A program made the translations under genes and the position numbers. Of a stretch of DNA of 64,000 nt, positions 23,637-38,084 are shown one piece after another. The stretch comes from Takashimella koratensis (Eukaryota > Basidiomycota > Tremellomycetes > Trichosporonales > Tetragoniomycetaceae). How positions within the stretch are numbered: position 1 is the stretch's first letter; each line of letters starts with the position of its first letter. Location of the stretch: positions 620,001-684,000 of the forward strand of contig BCKT01000005.1 of assembly GCA_003116875.1 (NCBI GenBank), written 5' to 3'. Below the pieces are notes generated by a model, which ran no database searches, was not told the DNA's origin, and saw only the letters and a list, made by a program, of their open reading frames with translations.

Positions 23637-25924
23637 TATAGAACTCTGTTCTAAGGTAGTTCTCCGAGAGAGGTAGAAGGTAGCAAGAGAAAGGTTTTCT
23701 CTGGTTTGGTCTCTATTTCTTGGAGCCAAACAAAAAAGGTTGTGGTGGACCGGATTTGTTTGTTGAGCGCGGATAAGAAAAAAAGAAAACGAGTGTTGCC
23801 GTCGAGGCTGTGGGAGAGCTCCTGGCTCGATTAGATGTGAGGGTGGTAGAGAGTGGGGCGGAGGGGTGGTGGTGGTGGAGACGAGGATGGAGATGAGATG
23901 GAGAGGGAGATGGGGGGGAAAGATGGAGAAGGAGGATGGAAGAGGGAGGCGTGAGGGTTGATAAAAGAGGTTAGAGCGCAGGCAGGCGTCTGTCTCTCTA
24001 CCGCCGAGAGCTGGACCTCAGCCAAGAGTCCAGCAAGTGGTGCTCGGGAAGGCGCGCCGCCTCTCGTGCGACTCCCCATCGGATGGACCACAACATCTCG
24101 TCCTACATGACGCGCCTGGCGTTCGTTGTGGAGGCAAAGGCAAGGGACTACAGCCGACCCAGCTTTTGAACAGAGAGAGTACCAGCCAGCCACTTCCTGA
24201 CGCCCCCTTCCCTCCACTTGGCCCTTGGGGTCGCGCGCAACCGCGCATTTGTTTGGCTCGATAAAGTGGCCGCGAAGGGCAATTGGGTCGTGGTTTAGGG
24301 AAAACATGGGATAGGACCTTGACGGCCCTGACGATCGCAACTCTACCTCAAGGGAAGCAAAACGGCATCTGGGGAGAGGAAGGTAAAGAGGTGGTCATGC
24401 ACACCTCGGGTGGACCCCAGGCGTTGCAGGTTCTAATTCCACTGGGATCTTCCTAGTTTTCCCTCGCTTTCACGCGCACGTCACGCAGTCCTGATTACCG
24501 ACAGACGAGTCATATCAAAAGATGGCGCGACGCGAAAAAAAACGCCGTCGTTGTTTATCCCTGAGCTGACTTTCGTTTCCTCTGGAGCGGACCAAGACCG
24601 CGAGGTGTGCGACATGGCAAGCAAAGGGTAACCCCAATCCTACAGAAACCGTTCCTGGCGTTCTTTTTACAGGACGCTTCCTTTCAAAATGACCAAATCT
24701 CCGGAGTCTGGTGGAAAAGCACCTGTCACACACGGTTCAATTCACTGTACGAGACGTCTACCGACAGGATGCAGCTTGGCAGACGAGCGACGCGGCGAGG
24801 CAGCGAAGACATGGCGTGATGTCTGACCTACCCATCGAGGGCCTGGGTCCATGTCACGACTGATTGACTGGCAGTGACGACCCCTTCAAACCGATCACCG
24901 GGGTGTGTAAGGTTTCACGGTTCCGCGGGAGGTAGTCGTTCAGGCCCGCGTGACCCTACAATACGTCCAGAGGCTTACCGGGGCTCGTGACCGCGTAGTT
25001 TCCCCGGCTCGACGGACAACACAGAGAGAAGAGGTACTGTGAATGGAGACACAGAGGGTGCGCCGGGTGGAGCGGAGATAGACGTTGGTCGGGCGGATAC
25101 CAAGGCCTTGTGACGACGTGGTGAAACTGCGTGGCGTGGCGCGCTGTCATCCCACCCGCGCATCCATCATACCCTCCCTTCATGTCGCAAGTAAGCAAAC
25201 GTGCTGGAGTCAGGCCAGGCGGCTTTAACTAGTCTGCTCCGAAAGGACACAGAGCACGGCGCTGCGGATTTCCCACAGCTATTCATAGGCATGTAGAGTC
25301 CAAAAATCAACGTGGTACTCTACGTAGCCGGGTGGCAAGTCACTCCGCGGTTGGAGTCGCTGCGCGGAGCTCCAGTATTGTCACGGTCAGTAAAAACCAC
25401 GTCTGCGTCTTGTCCGGTTCCAGCGACTTTGATCCGGTCACCTCAGGTGACTCAAGCATGGGAGGTAGGAACCGAGCCTTGGGCCTGGTACCCTCTCTCA
25501 ACATACCCTTGACGGTGTCCCTCGCTTGCCTGAAAAATCACTGAACAAAGTCACATACGCGCTGCGATCCGTGGTTTCGCTGATCCGGTTTGGGTTTCGA
25601 CTGCGATGACGTGTCATCTAGTAACTAAAGCTTCTTTGCCTGCCCACTTCACTCATGTCGGGGCCAGAAGTCTGCGCAGGTGTATCTATGCTTTGGTGAG
25701 GCTGTTTCACTCTGCTGGAATCTACTCTGCACCTGGGGACCTCGCCGCTGGGGGTGACTCTGAAACCATTTCGGAGATGCCTTGATCTCCGCGCCTGATG
25801 ATCCGGCTAAGCCAGAAAAAAATGAAAATATCGGTGATCGAGGTCCACTGGCTTGCGACCACCTCACACCCGACCTCACTTTCTAACCTCTTCCCGGCGC
25901 TGCGCTGCGCCTTGGCCCGTCACC
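23637..25924. other. 2.3-kb region with no recognised gene
   Basis: It contains the glucanase promoter and the Mtg1 promoter. All open frames are short and have no familiar motif. The sequence is mixed, with GA-rich tracts around 23840-23950. One B-box-like GGTTCTAATTCC occurs near 24428 but no tRNA fold could be built around it. Confidence 0.5.
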
Positions 25925-27613
25925 ATGTCTTTCATTCCGCGCGCCGTCTTCCCCTTCCCTGAGCGGACGCCCTCCTGGTTCGCAGGCCATATGGCGAGGT
26001 CTCTTCGAGAGCTCCCGGCGCTCCTTGATGAAGTCAACCTGGTCGTAGAAGCCCGCGACGCCCGGCTACCGCTCACCTCTACGAACCCGGCCTTCGACGC
26101 CGTGCTCGAGCGAGCATGGGGGAGCGGGTATGTAGGGGTTGGAGGTGGGGTGGATAGGAAGGGAAAGGCAAGGGAGAGGGTGGTGGTGTTTACCAAGAGA
26201 GATTTGGCAGAACAGCGGTTCGAGGAGGTGGGTCGTAAAGATGCAACAAGGCGCAGAGAGGAGAGGAGGAAAAGGGAGAGGCTGATTACAGTAGCCGTTG
26301 AAGAAAGCTTTCAAGAGATACGCGGGTCAAAAAGTCGTCTTTGTCGATTCAAGAGTTGATTCGGATGCTCGTGATGTCCTTCGACATGCTGTTCGTGAGT
26401 GACGTTGTCACTACCGTTACCGAGTGAAATGAGCTGCAGTTGACCTATTACTGTATCTATGACACACAGAGAGTGCACGGAGACAAGGTGACGCTCTGAC
26501 AGACCTAAGGGTGCTTGTCGTGGGTATGCCAAACGTTGGCAAGTCTTCCCTCCTCAATGCTCTCCGACGAGTCGGAGTCCACAAAGGTGAGCCCTTTCTT
26601 ATCAATTCGGAGGTTGCTCATACAACCCATAGGCAAAGCATTCATCACTGGTGCTGAACCAGGAGTGACACGGAGGTTGACAGGGACGGTCAAGGTGCAT
26701 TTGGACCCGCCCGTGTACGTCTATGATACCCCAGGGGTGATGGTCCCGTACCTGGGTGGGGGCGACGAAGGCGCCGAGCGTGGGCTTAAGCTTGCATTGA
26801 CAGGTGAGTATCATCTCCGTTTGTCAAGGCTCGATAGACACGATAGAGTTTGCTGACTTTTTCATACAGCCGGGATCAAAGAGAGTTTGTTTGAGCAAGA
26901 CCTCGTTGCGGATTACCTCCTATACAAGCTCAACCTCCGACTAGCCTCTCAATCCCACTTGGCACTCACTGACCCCAGCCGACGTGAGTCGCACTCCACT
27001 CCCTCCCGCTGTCACTCATGCGTGCCCCACCTCTTGCTGTTGATTCTGACTCTACGCTTCAGATCCGAGCTACCTCACGACCCTCCCACTCCCCGCTTCC
27101 TTCGATCAACATACCAACTCCCTCGCGGACCTGCTCGATGCCTTAGCGCTACGCCTCGGTGCGCTTCGACGGGGAGGAGAGAGAGATACAGAGGCCGCGT
27201 GTGGGTACCTCCTTCGTGCGTTTAGGGAGGGGAAGATGGGTCGATGGACTTTGGATGATCTGGAAGACTTGGATAGTTACAACGCGGATTCGAGCATCCT
27301 CTCGCCGTTGAAAGTCGGTCTTGGTTCAAACACTGAGGAGGAGGTTGACGGGGGCAACGAGACTGAAAGTGTGGAGGAGCCATTGCGAAGTGTGGAGAGT
27401 AGACCGGAGTCGCTCGACGATAGAGTAGGCCAAGTGGTCCAGAGGTTCTTGGATAAGAGCCAGGCAGAGCGCCTTGATGCCGAGGAAGGCCGACTTCTAA
27501 GTCCCAGTCAACAGAAGAAAGCAGAAGTCCGGGCCAAAGCAGAAGACCGACTAGCTCGATCCAAAGCTCGAGCTTCACGACGTGCCGGGCCAGGGTCCAA
27601 ACCAAGACGATGA
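25925..27613 (+). CDS. MTG1: mitochondrial ribosome-assembly GTPase Mtg1 (circularly permuted)
   Basis: Six exons: 25925-26227, 26295-26394, 26470-26586, 26633-26803, 26870-26983 and 27063-27613; 451 aa. Mtg1 is an inner-membrane-associated GTPase needed for late mitochondrial large-subunit assembly. The permuted motif order is visible: G4 TKRD (90-93), G5-like VDSR, then G1 GMPNVGKSS (153-161), G2 in GVTRR and G3 DTPG (205-208). The N-terminal SWFAGHM is typical. The acceptor for exon 2 is the second of two overlapping AGs (ACAGTAG); using the first would introduce an immediate stop. The C-terminus carries an acidic then Arg/Lys-rich tail of about 100 residues beyond the usual family core. 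Confidence 0.94.
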
Positions 27614-27747
27614 GTAAGGGTTGTGCATGATCATACACCTACACGTTTAGCATAGGAAGGAGAAGGGGTTGTGTAGTATAATCACAGAATTAGATGTATA
27701 ATGAAAAGAACCTCTCATGATGAATGGTGTAGTAAGGGAGTAGAGGA

Positions 27748-30294
<2,547 letters not shown>

Positions 30295-33200
30295 ATGCCC
30301 CCCAGAGAGGTCCTGGTGACCTACACCCTCTATCCCTCGGGGAACAGCGACCTTCAGACCGCCGTCGCTGGACTCCGTTCCCAATTTCCCCTCCGTAACC
30401 TCCACTGGAAACCCCAGAGTCGGACGTCTATCCGGACCATCCAAGAGGTCGATATCAAGTTTCAAGAGCTAGGCGAGATCACACCGGCCAAAGATCAAGT
30501 ATCAGGCAGCTTGTTAGAGTCGCCTTTGGTTAACATCTGTTTCGTCTCTTGCGATGTAAGTCTGGTGTTTATTTTGGGGTTGCGAGAAGCGCGCCAAAGG
30601 GAGTAACCGAGTCTGATGGGAGAGCTATCGATTGACTTGTTTGATTGCAGGACTCGGAGATCTACAAGAACAATACCAAGTCGTTCATCCGAGATTGGTT
30701 GTCGCTGCTGGCCGCAAGGCGTAACGTGCACGCCCCTCTCATCATCTTGGTCAACCCTCCTAGCGCTGCGGCTGTCTCGAGCAAAAATGTGTTTGGCCGC
30801 GACAAAGGCATCATAGCCAAACTTCGAGCTGATTTCAACACGTCCAAGCGTGACCGGTGAGTCGCGTATTTCCATAATAGCGTTACCATCGCTTACTATG
30901 CGGTCGACAGAGTTGCGCAACTAAACCTCTCCCCTTTGGGGACGAGTGATCCGACAATCTGGCTAGATGCGATCACCAAGCTGAAAGAGAGTATTGTGTC
31001 TGCGTTTGGTGTCGCCGTCTTCGAGCGGGAAGAGGAAGTCAAGCGTGGAGAAGCGCAGCGCCTCATGGTCGGGTGGAACTTTTGCACCTGGTTCTTGCTC
31101 AAGGTGAGCATGTGCCTCTGTTGTCCCGGGGAAATGCTGATGAGCTTGCAGGAATCGCTCGCGCAGTCGTTCGAAGGTGTGAATCTACATGAGGATGCGT
31201 TAATCGTATACGAAGAGCTCGAGGCGACGTTCTTTCAAGTGCTGAAGGAGCAAAATCTCAGCTGGTTCGGTAAACTCGGAGCCACCGGTCCCAACGACGA
31301 CAGCCTGCCGATCTTGGACACGGGCGCGAAGCCTTATCGCATCTTGCTCCAGTCCAGCACAATCAGTATATTCGATTTCAGAGTCTACGTGTTCGCCAGG
31401 CAGTGCTACCTCTTGGGAAAATTGGGGAGGGTGACGGAGATTGCAAAACGAGGACAGTGGTTCATTGCTAGCTTGACCAGGAGACTAAGAGAGAATGAGG
31501 TGAGTTGCAGCTCGATCTATATCCCGCTGGTTTTGAGCTGATGACGACTTAGGCGGATCTGCCCGAGCATTTCATCGAAAGCTGGACGTATACCGCGTGC
31601 AACGACCTCGTCTCTCACTGCGACGAGTGGTCGAGAGCTGAGCGACCCAGCGGCGACTACTCGGGCCTGATCGCATACGAATCAGCTCGAGCCGAGCTGC
31701 TGGATATCTCTCGCATCCAGGTGGAACGCATCGGTGTTGCCGCCAAGCATCTTCCCAACGAGTATCCGTTCGAGCCGACACAGCCAATCGTGCCGATTTC
31801 TGACGACGTCCTGTTCGAGTCGTCCGACGCAGGTAGTGATCCCGGAGGTCGTGATGATCGAGACAACTTCAGGCGACCAAGGCTGTCTAACGCTACTTTG
31901 CTGGAAGCTCTCGCAGATGGTGTCGCGTTTCGCGCACTGTACCTCAAGCTCACCAAGAAAGCCGTCATGGCGTACGAGGCGTGCGGGAAGGTTAACTCAG
32001 CGATCAGGCTGAAAGCGGACCTCGCGGCTCTTGCATTGTAAGTCGCGTTCTCTTGCAGCTATCGCAAGTAGACGAGAGGAGGAGCTCATTCGACTCTAGG
32101 TACATGGAGGAGTATCGAGCGGCATACGACCTCTGTCGAGCGCTTGTGAAGGACTGCGCCGAGCTGCTGACTTGGGAGCCTGTGATGAAGTTTGCGTTGG
32201 ACGGCGCTCTGCAAGCGCGGAAAGAGCTACAGATGGAGTGCGACGAAGAGTGGGCGAACCTTGCTCTCGCTTATATCCGGGCATGCGCAGTGACCAAGCA
32301 AGAGGAGTCGCCAACCATTGTCGAGCTTCTGAACGCATTACGAGAGTCTCCGACATCCCATGATGGTAAGTTCTTCGCAACTCTAGATGATCCATTGTGA
32401 GGTCGAGGCTTATCTACACCCAACAGTTCTCGCGAAGTCGGTGTTTGAGACACGAATTCTCAGCAATGAGGCAACCATAGCTCAAGATGGCTTGACGACG
32501 ATCGATATTGAGGTTTTGAACGTCTTACAACTACCGATCAAGATTGACAACGTCAGTCTCGGTCTCGCGGAAAGCGATGGATGCCAGGTGGTCTACTCGA
32601 CAGGACCGACTATTCTCGTCTCTGGGCGCAATCGGCTCCAAGCATCCTGCTCTGTAAGTAACTGTAACATCGATAGTATAGCAACTGACTTTTGTAGACT
32701 TCTGTCGCCGCGCTGTTTAGATTACAATACGCCAAGATTAGTCTGGGCCCTGTAACGTTTACGTCGCAGTTTGGGGCCAACGAAGTCGCGGTCAAGATCC
32801 GGCGAGATCCAGCGGGCTTGAAAGCGATTTTGAGGATGCCTTACGAGAGTTAGTCAAAATGCTTAAAATGACCGGTACACCAAGCTAATGGACTGCGCAG
32901 TCGCACTTGACGCAGAACCAAGTGTTGTGCTTGAGGTCCACGCGGGCACGAACGGCGCTCGAGGTGTTGTCGTCGAGATCTCGTCGCTCGCCGACGTGGT
33001 CTTCGTCACTGACCGTGCGCAATTTGATATGAACGGCCATAGCAGTATCGACGGTTTGGCCCTAGGGGATTTGGATCCGGGAGCTGTGGCGACTATCATT
33101 ATCCCTTACTCGGGATCGCCTCAGGGCGACTTTGCAAAGGTCAGCTGCCTTGGCTTGGTGACTGAAACCCACCAGCTAACCCATCTCAGGCTCAGGTAGT

Positions 33201-34515
33201 GGTACATTTCGAGACTCAAGCGCTGCAGTCTCGGACACATGTCTACTTCCAAACAGTCTTTGTCGGCCTCCCTCTCACTGTCAACGTGCAGGACTTCTTC
33301 AGACCCAACTGGTGAGCATAGCTTCGTCTTGCTGCTTGACGTTGCTGACCAAAAATCAGTCTACTCTCGTGCTTTACAGTCGCGTCGGATAATAGGGAAC
33401 ACTTACGGATAAACTCGGTCCAATTGACCACGGCGTCGAAGTCATTTACCGTCGAGTCTGGGAAGAAGTGGGATAAATCACTGGTACGTTGCTTATGAGT
33501 TTTGCTCGATTGTACTTGTGTTTACGCTAACATGTCTCGTCATTAGGTCATATCACCATCGCAGTCGCTGTCCTGCGTATTCAAGATCCTACCCATGACG
33601 ATTCCTACTAACGAGGTGCTTCGTCTATCGATCCAGTACAGAACAATTGCAAATGGTGAGTACCCCACTCATCAAGGAAAGGGGTGTGCGCAGTCATCTG
33701 ACAGGTCGCAGAGCTTCAACAGATTGTTCAGAAAGCTCTTGAGAGTATGTCTGCTCTGCCGCCATTGCAGCGAGCAGTTCGAGACCTGGTCGCGAGTGAC
33801 GACTGGTTGAGATCGTATGCTTCAGGCGGTGATCTTGCTGCTTCTTTCTCAAAGGCAGACATCTCGCAAGACTTTACGACTGCCTTTATGAAAGCAAGCG
33901 AGACGTTGACCCGATGGCGGACATTGGAAATCCCAGTTGACATTCCACAACGACGAGTAAGCTTGAAGCTCTCTGAGACTCGCGCCAGCTAACACCATCG
34001 TTTGCAGCTCCTCACGAAGGTCACCTTGGAGCGGTTGTCACCTTCAGACGCGATCTACGAGGGCCGAGCGATCGCGCTTGACTTGATATTGACGACTTCG
34101 GTCACTTGGACCAGCGGCGAACGGACCGACGACCTCGAAGTTGTGTTTGACGTCCAGGCTAGCCCGGAAGACTGGCTTGTTGTGGGATTGAAGCGAGGAA
34201 CCTACCGAGTCGATGTGAGTGCATATCTGGTTTTCTTGGCAAAAGAGACCAGCCGACTAACACTATACTCAGCCTGAACAACCAGAGACCCGCCCTATCG
34301 TCCTGGTGCCCATGCGACCGGGCAAACTTGCCCTTCCGTCAGTGACCGTGCAATTGGCCTCGCGGTCGGCAACAGTCACCAACGAAGACGGCCTCGACCG
34401 AGTCATGTGTGAGACATACGTCGAGAACGCGGCAGAGATTGTACATGTTTTGCCGTCGAAGACGACGACGACAACGTTGGTTCCTATCCAGTCTGCGGGA
34501 TGGATGGAGGCGTGA
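30295..34515 (+). CDS. TRS130: TRAPP II complex subunit TRAPPC10/Trs130
   Basis: Fifteen exons give 1141 aa: 30295-30555, 30651-30856, 30911-31103, 31152-31499, 31553-32037, 32100-32365, 32427-32653, 32698-32848, 32901-33139, 33190-33311, 33360-33483, 33547-33655, 33712-33956, 34008-34214 and 34273-34515. All phases agree. Trs130 is a TRAPP II-specific subunit, so the complex acts as a Rab11/Ypt31 exchange factor at the late Golgi. The family N-terminus is clear: VLVTYTLYP, the PLRNLHWKP segment, SIRTIQEVDI, then YKNNTKSFIRDWL. The middle is helical-repeat-like (LLGKLGRVTEIAKRG; LRENEADLPEHFIESW), and the C-terminal half is beta-rich and Ig-like. The intron at 31104-31151 is 48 nt with no stop, so its retention would insert 16 residues. 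Confidence 0.9.
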
Positions 34516-35109
34516 GAGGTCAGAGAAGGGGTCGAGGGGAGTAGTGTTTATTCAGGATAATGGAAGGTTGTTCGATCTGAGGATAAATTAGGTTTGGAAG
34601 ATATCTTGATACACCCAGCATCATAATACCCTTGTTCACATATGTATACATGGAATGAAAAGCGCCTTGAGGACGGGAAGAGTGGACGATGACGTGTCTG
34701 GGTCCGATTGGAGTGGGCTGAAATCCGGGCTTGAGGAATGATGAAGAAACGAAATTGGAGATGGCCATCGAGGAGGGAGAGATGGAGAAACTCGTGAAAT
34801 TCGTACACTGACATGAACATCGGTGCCAGGGAGATGTGCAGTACGGGATCTCTTGGCGAATTCAAAGGCGAAACAACAAGGGGCCGCCTCGGTGTCGAAG
34901 GTGAATGCACCGGTCGAGAGTCATTGTGAACTGCGATGCTTGTTGAAGAAACAACCCAAGCCGCTGTCTAGGGACAGAAACCTCCATCCATCTCAAGACC
35001 ATATTGTCCTCACCCTCGGAACTCGGCTCGTCAGAACAGGGAAGAGTAGAATGGCACATTTAAACGCGTCGTAGTCAGAGTCGTCTCTCACTCCCAAAAG
35101 GCAGAGAGT
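34516..35109. other. intergenic, left border of the Cys-signature gene array
   Basis: About 590 bp after the TRAPPC10 stop. The open frames are short and without motifs. No repeat, integrase or tRNA marks the border of the array. Confidence 0.4.
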
Positions 35110-35810
35110 CTAACCATCCGACTTACGTTCTGCGTAGGCTGCAATCTCTCGCACGCCGGTCGCTTCTTCGGCTGTGAGGGGGCTTGAGCATCGGTCGCAG
35201 AACTCGCTCAGGCACCAGGTAGTCTCGCAGGTCACGGGCTCGTGGGCGGGAGATTGGATGATTTTGCCGTCTCTCATCTTCGTCAAACCAGGGTTGAACA
35301 CCCTGGGCGGATGAATGCCGAGACAATACGTGGGTGTTCGAGGGCTTGGTTGCCTCCAGGCAGGAGTCGATGGCATGCCAATGTGAATTGGGCGACTTGG
35401 GCTGGCACGTGTCATCGACGGAGTCGACGGAGTGTCGCAGGGCTTCAAGTGAGCTCCTCACTTTCTTGAGGCGCTGGTTGCAGACCAACTCGAAAACCTC
35501 GCCCTAGGAGTCTCCATCGGTGGGCAGACGGGACCAGAGGAGCTTCATGGTGGTGTTGTGAAGGCCACAGTATTGCTCAACGATCGTAAGAAACCTTTCG
35601 CGTGACGATGGGCTCGGATAAAAGGGCTCGGATCATCAATGATGTCGTTCAACTTCTTCACTTCGTCTTCGAGGCGGAGGAAAGCCAACTGGCAGATTGT
35701 TTCAGTCCGTGTTAGGGCAGCAATGTTGCTCGGAAGCCTGGATATGCTTCCAGCTCAAGCAGGGCAAGCAAAGCTCGTTGTCGTCGTCCGTCCTGGCAAT
35801 TTCATGGTCG
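35110..35810 (-). pseudogene. array member 1: broken Cys-signature gene
   Basis: Pieces of the array family occur in order on the minus strand but in different frames. An N-terminal CLPCLSWKH lies around 35760-35780. A helical piece (RLEDEVKKLNDIIDD) lies near 35640-35690. A second helical piece (RLKKVRSSLEALRHSVDSVDD) lies near 35415-35480. Last comes the C-terminal signature CETTWCLSEFCDRC followed by EIAAYAE, ending at 35110. Several stops or frame changes separate the pieces and I found no set of introns that joins them. A GTAAGT near the end could be a donor to an unseen last exon. It is most simply a decayed copy. Confidence 0.5.
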
Positions 35811-36616
35811 AGGTGACAGGCGTGGGACTTCAATAAACCTTCCGAGGATCGAGGTAAGGAAGAGCGAGTGACAATGTTTTCAAAGAGGCTAGGACCATGA
35901 ATACTGCCTTATGGGCATGTATACATGGAGAGGCACACGCCTCGTCCTTTGAGCACAACCCGAACACTCAGAAGTCAAATGGCCTGGCTTTCTCATTCAT
36001 TTTTCTTCCAGTAAGCTGAAACTTCAACCTCGCATCCCTCCTTTTCTCCTTCCCCTGAAAGACCAATAACCACTTCGAAAAGCTGGAGCACATTTATTTG
36101 TGTAACTCCTTTCATAGCCCATCTTTTCACTTGGGCTGGGAGAACTTGCTGGTAAATGCTAGGAGGAGGGCACAGGGCAAAGTGGAGGGGACAGAGGGAG
36201 AGAGGCAGAGCCGGAGGGAGGAAGAGTGGTCACATGATGACCCGACCGCCGCTTGTCCAGTATAATGGGTCTTTGGTTGTCTCGACCCAACTTTGCATGG
36301 ATATAGACAGTACAGTATGGACTGCTCTTACAACGTTATCTCTTCTCGGATACTCACCACCCTCGTCAACCCCTATCAACCATTCCTCCTCCGCTCCATG
36401 ACCAAAGCGGCAATGACTTTGACCATTCCCTCCACCCCCAAGTATTCCATCGTTTCTGTCGCTCTCTTGTTCGCCACGCGTCTTTCGAAAGAAAAAGAAA
36501 AAGAATGACCGATCATTCGACGTCAAGTCATGAAATCGTACCGAGTCCATTGCGGAGAGATGCTCGTCGTCGTACTGTCGCAAGGTCCTCGAGAGCATCG
36601 GAAGAAAAGTTGAGTC
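35811..36616. other. intergenic within the array
   Basis: About 800 bp between members 1 and 2. No supported coding sequence; GA-rich stretch around 36160-36235. Confidence 0.4.
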
Positions 36617-37252
36617 TCAAGCAGACGAAGCGTTCCGTATGCACAGGTACTCGGGGGGATGGTCCCGTATGCACAGGTACTCGGGGGGGATGGGGTCGGT
36701 GGCCTTCGAGGTTTGACGTGCTGCAAGATCGCCTCTGACGAACGGTTCGTTGAACGAGTCGTCGCAGTTGAGACAGCAGAGAGTCTGACACTCTCTGTGC
36801 CCACACAGCGTGTACTGGTGGTGGAGATCATCGCCCTTTTGTTTCGCAAGGTTGGTGATGAGCCAATCGTCAGTGAGTCGCATTGACTTCGGTGCCCGGT
36901 CGAGAACCCCTCGAAGGCGCTCAAGGTTCGGAATGCCTTGCCCAGAATCGATGGCTGCCATCACAGCGGACAGGGCGCAAAGGACAGAGGTGGCTTTGTC
37001 CAGTTGACTTTGGCATCGGGTACGATCGCTTTCTGGCGCGTTGATGAGGATTGTTGTTGCCAAGTCGCACTGCTTGGCAGTGTATTCGACGATGGAGTCG
37101 AAGATTGTCATGGGTACAATCGAAGATCGATCGAACAGGGAGGTCTGGAAGGCGGTTTTGGCGAGCTTGTCGTAGAACACAGTCTCGCTGTCATCATTGG
37201 TCCTCGCCGACCCTCTGTGGACATTGCAGAAGCGAAGCGTCGAAGGGGGCAT
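36617..37252 (-). CDS. array member 2: Cys-signature protein of unknown function
   Basis: Single exon, 211 aa, starting at the MPPSTLRFC methionine; a longer frame reaches 37441 but adds unrelated hydrophobic sequence. The order matches the other members: an N-terminal Cys pair variant (CNVH), a helical middle, then C-x4-C-x4-C-x2-C (CGHRECQTLCCLNC) near residue 160. The end is PPEYLCIR repeated twice because of an exact-length 30-nt duplication. The conserved terminal [YH]-hydrophobic-Cys element is therefore present in two copies. No signal peptide or membrane segment in the chosen frame. The family is unknown to me; the Cys spacing suggests metal binding, which is inference. Confidence 0.6.
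   Translation of the reverse strand: MPPSTLRFCNVHRGSARTNDDSETVFYDKLAKTAFQTSLFDRSSIVPMTIFDSIVEYTAKQCDLATTILINAPESDRTRCQSQLDKATSVLCALSAVMAAIDSGQGIPNLERLRGVLDRAPKSMRLTDDWLITNLAKQKGDDLHHQYTLCGHRECQTLCCLNCDDSFNEPFVRGDLAARQTSKATDPIPPEYLCIRDHPPEYLCIRNASSA
36637..36696. repeat. 30-nt tandem duplication in array member 2
   Basis: The sequence beginning CCGTATGCACAGGTACTCGG (just before 36637) recurs 30 nt later, a multiple of three. It duplicates ten residues around EYLCIR at the protein's C-terminus. Confidence 0.85.
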
Positions 37253-38084
37253 TGCGTGGACTGATTGATGCTTGGCTGGAGGTAGCGGCTGGCTATGAAG
37301 TGGGAAATGACTGTGCGGATGGGCAAAGAAAGAAAGAAAGAAAAAGAGGAGAAAAGGGGCAAAACAGCCCCGGTTTATGTGACAGCCAAACCAGCTCATA
37401 CTTGCTCTATCATCGCCCCTTCTCCTTTCAGATGGGGCCAACGGGGACGCGAGTCGTCCATACGTACAAAGGGCGTGTTCGTCCTTGGGTCATGTGCTTT
37501 ACGTCCGCAGCATTTGGAAACACTAGAACTTGCTCTGAGCACGCCTTGCTAACCGTGACGTCCTTTCGAACCCACCCTTGACCACTCGCTCGACTGCTCC
37601 AGTCCGACGCCGAACAAGCGGAGCACCTGGGTCCGGGTTTGTTGCCGGACCGCCCACTCACTGGTGGCACCTTACGGTTGACCAACACCTTGTGTTCGCT
37701 TTTAGCAGCGCCGGTATCGCGGTCTACCTCGTCCCAATGTGCGAAAGCGCACCCGTCCATCCTATCAACCCATCTTTGCATCACCGAGGGCAAATCAGCT
37801 GCCCATCAGAGCAAGACTGTATGAGTACACAAGAACTGCAGAGTCAAGCTATGTTCTATCCAGACTGACGATAGCAACACCACCAACTCTGTCAAAACAA
37901 CTTCCCATGCTTCCCCTTTAGTACTGTCCTTCACCCACGCGAGGGTGCAAAACGTGATACCTCATGGGTTTAATCCTCCTGCTTGAACTCCTCGTCTGCC
38001 TCACGTCACGTGGATAGAATCGCTGCTTGAATTCGAATGGTGGATCTCAGAACTTGACAAATAGAACGGACCATAGGAAAGGTC
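37253..38084. other. intergenic within the array
   Basis: About 830 bp between members 2 and 3. A minus-strand frame near 37430-37790 contains one isolated CSAC pair, but no other family feature, so it is not called as a member. Confidence 0.35.

Noticed and set aside
24395..24460. Possible tRNA gene around a B-box-like GGTTCTAATTCC
   Set aside because: No matching A box, anticodon stem or acceptor stem could be assembled.
37428..37793. Another member of the Cys-signature array (isolated CSAC)
   Set aside because: Only one Cys pair; no helical middle or C-x4-C-x4-C-x2-C signature in order.
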